From Deltaproteobacteria bacterium (lineage in GTDB: Bacteria; Myxococcota; Polyangia; Polyangiales; B10-G4): a stretch of 6,397 nucleotides of DNA. The stretch's first letter is position 1; each line of letters starts with the position of its first letter. Shown piece by piece: positions 4,434-6,397 of the stretch. The notes beneath the pieces were generated by a model. It ran no database searches. It saw only the letters and a program-made list of their open reading frames with translations, and was not told the DNA's origin. The DNA lies in NCBI GenBank assembly GCA_019312705.1, contig JAFDCW010000410.1, positions 1-6,397 of the forward strand. The letters are read 5' to 3'. The translations under genes were made by a program, and so were the position numbers.

Positions 4434-6397
4434 CTACCTCTCCGCCTGCACCTCCGCCTCCACCTCGGCCACCGCCTCTACCTCCTCCCCCAACTCCTGC
4501 TCCACCGCCTCAACCCGGCGGCGTACCAGCAAGTGAGCCCGTGCTTCGCCGTGGGCGTCGAGGACGTGCTTACGCTTTGCGTCATCCCCGGCATCGATCG
4601 CCCGTAGGCCGGCCAGCCGGGCCGGCGTCTGGACGCGATCCAGGGCGCTCTCGAAAACCTCGGCGTCGGTCGTCACGCCATCCCATTCGATGGGCTCACG
4701 CATGATCAGGCGACTGTGGGCTCGGGCGTCGAGGGGCCCGAGCGCATCTTCGGCCTTGGAGCGCTCTTCGCCGCCGAGGACCTCGACTCGCTCCGCGACC
4801 AGCTTTCGGGCGTGCTTCACCCGGGCCTTGGATTCGTCGCGGTGATCGTCTACCTCCGTCGATGCGAGGGAGAAGACGTTTTCGAGCCATTCGTCGACGA
4901 GGCCATTGGTGACCCTGCTCATCGTCGGCGCGCGACGCACGGGCATCAGCAGCCACTCCCATAGGCGGGGCTGGGCGCTCGCGAAGTAGCGCACGCGGGC
5001 TGCTACCTCGATGAGGATCGGCTCGGCCTCGGGGCTACCCGCGGAGAGCTCGGCGCCCCGGTCACGGAGTGTCCTGAGCAGCGGCTGGGCCCGTTCGCAG
5101 TCCGCGGCCGACAAACCCCGGCGCCACGGCGAGGCGAGAATGGCGAGCTGCTCGTTGACGAGGTCTGCGAGGATCGCCCGGGCCTCGGGCCAGGGGTCAC
5201 CACCCTCCTCGAGAACGGCCCCGAGGCGCACGATCTTCTGCTCGAAGTCCCGGGCGAGGAGCAGGGCCTGGGTGAAGTGCGGCCCCTCGATGTCCTCCGG
5301 CAGCGCCTGCCCGAGACGCCCGGCGACGTGGACCAGGTGGCCCCGAGCGGATTCGAGGGTGGTACGTACTTCGATCTCGCCGAGCTTCCAGCGCTTGGCC
5401 AGGCCGATGGAACCGACCTCCTCGGGCAGAAACCGCGGCGTCACGACAAATCGACGGTTGGGATACTCGTGGCGCAGGCGCTCCGAGAGCGCCGTGGCGC
5501 GCCTGGCGAGAATCGCCTCGGTTGGCGGCTCGAACCAGAACCCGATGTGATGCACGTCGGTCACGTCGTGGACCTGGACCTCGCCCTGGCCGTGCAGATC
5601 CGCGAGGCCGGCGATGGCCTTCCAGAGGGCGCCAGGGCTTTCGCGATGCGCGCTCGGCCGTGCGCCGTCGTCGGGGGTGAGCCAGCGAGCAATGTCGATG
5701 TCGCCGGCCTCGCCGCCGAAGACCGCGAGGGAGACGTCCTTTTTGTCCATGGCGAAGAGCACGTCGCGATCGAGCAGCCGGTGCGGGCGCACGGGCCCCG
5801 CTGCCGAGTCGATTTCTGCGTCGAGGACGGCGATGGTGCCGCCGACCACGTGATCGAGGAGCGGGCCCCCGGGCCGGTCGCGGCGCAGCGCCAGGTGGCC
5901 CTCGAGGGAGACGTCCCAGATCGCCATGCGAAGGCCGAGGCGCGCGGCCAGCCGCTCCCACGCCTCGAGCTGCTCCCGGGTCGTCCGGTGGCTGGTCACC
6001 AGAAGCAGGTCGCACCCTTCGACCCGACGATAGCGACGCGCAACGCGCCATTCGAAGTCCCGCAGCTGAATCGGCCGGACTTCGCCGCCGCGGGGCCGCT
6101 CCATTTCCAGCGACAAGCGCAGAGTCACGCTCCGATAGGCCGGGGCGTCGGGAGCGAGGGCGAGGGTCGCCTCGAAGGGCAGCGTCTGGCCTGCCCCGAT
6201 GGCGGGGACGGGGCAGAGCCAGCCATCATCCCACGGCAGCGCTTTGCCGTCTCGGTCCCGCAGAGAAGCGTGCTCGGGTCCAAGCTCGGACTCGCGAGCG
6301 CGGAGGTCAAAACGAACCCGACGACGCACGTCCGCCTCGGCCCCGAAGGCGCGCCTACTCATGCTGCGCATCTCGAAGAGCACGCGGGCCGCTTCCC
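4434..6397 (-). CDS. Large protein of unknown function (5' end at or beyond the window edge)
   Basis: At least 649 codons read leftward to the TAG at 4436-4434. I do not recognise the family. Counting from the GTG at 6383: residues 1-105 look beta-rich (RRRVRFDLRARESEL, YRSVTLRLSLEMERP), like an Ig- or C2-like sandwich. Residues about 112-300 alternate predicted strands and helices (GCDLLLVTSHRTTREQLEAW, GGTIAVLDAEID, KDVSLAVFGGEAGDIDIA), resembling a Rossmann-like alpha/beta fold without a clear nucleotide motif. About 370-600 is mostly helical, and the last 25 residues are a Glu/Val/Ala-rich acidic tail. There is no signal peptide or transmembrane segment in the visible part, so it is probably cytoplasmic. 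The frame is open to the edge (EAARVLFEMRS precedes), and that sequence looks like the inside of a beta domain, so the true start is probably outside. GTG 6383, ATG 6371 and ATG 6362 are weaker alternatives. It is convergent with the cytochrome gene and looks functionally separate from it. Confidence 0.82.
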   Translation of the reverse strand, partial: EAARVLFEMRSMSRRAFGAEADVRRRVRFDLRARESELGPEHASLRDRDGKALPWDDGWLCPVPAIGAGQTLPFEATLALAPDAPAYRSVTLRLSLEMERPRGGEVRPIQLRDFEWRVARRYRRVEGCDLLLVTSHRTTREQLEAWERLAARLGLRMAIWDVSLEGHLALRRDRPGGPLLDHVVGGTIAVLDAEIDSAAGPVRPHRLLDRDVLFAMDKKDVSLAVFGGEAGDIDIARWLTPDDGARPSAHRESPGALWKAIAGLADLHGQGEVQVHDVTDVHHIGFWFEPPTEAILARRATALSERLRHEYPNRRFVVTPRFLPEEVGSIGLAKRWKLGEIEVRTTLESARGHLVHVAGRLGQALPEDIEGPHFTQALLLARDFEQKIVRLGAVLEEGGDPWPEARAILADLVNEQLAILASPWRRGLSAADCERAQPLLRTLRDRGAELSAGSPEAEPILIEVAARVRYFASAQPRLWEWLLMPVRRAPTMSRVTNGLVDEWLENVFSLASTEVDDHRDESKARVKHARKLVAERVEVLGGEERSKAEDALGPLDARAHSRLIMREPIEWDGVTTDAEVFESALDRVQTPARLAGLRAIDAGDDAKRKHVLDAHGEARAHLLVRRRVEAVEQELGEEVEAVAEVEAEVQAER

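Noticed and set aside
4397..4705. Plus-strand open frame with a polyproline run
   Set aside because: The proline run is the complement of the Glu/Val/Ala-rich tail of the leftward protein; no ribosome binding site.
5197..6051. 284-residue Arg/Pro/Ala-rich open frame on the minus strand
   Set aside because: A shifted frame inside the large leftward gene, with composition typical of out-of-frame GC-rich DNA.
1..6397. tRNA, rRNA, CRISPR array, insertion sequence or attachment site
   Set aside because: No tRNA-like cloverleaf, regularly spaced identical repeats, transposase motifs or terminal inverted repeats with target duplications were seen.

Overview
The window is GC-rich and densely coded. 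It carries two acidic, low-complexity lipoprotein linkers rich in D, T, S, A, P and E. That composition suggests a Gram-negative bacterium of the Myxococcota/Deltaproteobacteria type, possibly Sandaracinaceae- or Polyangiales-like. The placement is inferred from style only, since there is no rRNA or other marker gene.

Layout: (1) 1-1103, minus strand: a DEAD-box RNA helicase of the RhlE type, cut by the left edge. (2) 1104-1252: a divergent intergenic region with a promoter-like element for the rightward genes. (3) 1253-1754, plus strand: a TetR-family regulator that appears broken. Its helix-turn-helix part and its ligand-binding part lie in different frames, and roughly 30 residues between them are missing. 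(4) 1755-1837: a short gap with a -35-like box, a 16-bp near-perfect palindrome that looks like a TetR-type operator, and a strong ribosome binding site. (5) 1838-2641 and 2631-3380, plus strand: two overlapping genes for tandem paralogous DUF2202 (ferritin-like) proteins, both apparently exported lipoproteins. They share about 58% identity over the core domain by hand count. The first ends in a Gly/Met repeat tail; the second has an Asp-rich hexapeptide-repeat linker. (6) 3515-4291, plus strand: a di-heme c-type cytochrome lipoprotein built from two similar halves. (7) 4292-4433: a convergent intergenic region holding a nested, highly structured inverted repeat. (8) 4434-6397, minus strand: a large protein I do not recognise, open to the right edge.

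The most interesting part is 1253-4291. It combines a decayed TetR regulator and its probable operator, two surface or periplasmic ferritin-like lipoproteins, and a di-heme cytochrome lipoprotein. A plausible reading is an envelope redox or metal-handling module, in which the DUF2202 pair binds or oxidises metal and the cytochrome exchanges electrons. That joint function is inferred from gene order and visible ligand motifs, not demonstrated. The flanking helicase and the large unknown protein look unrelated to it.
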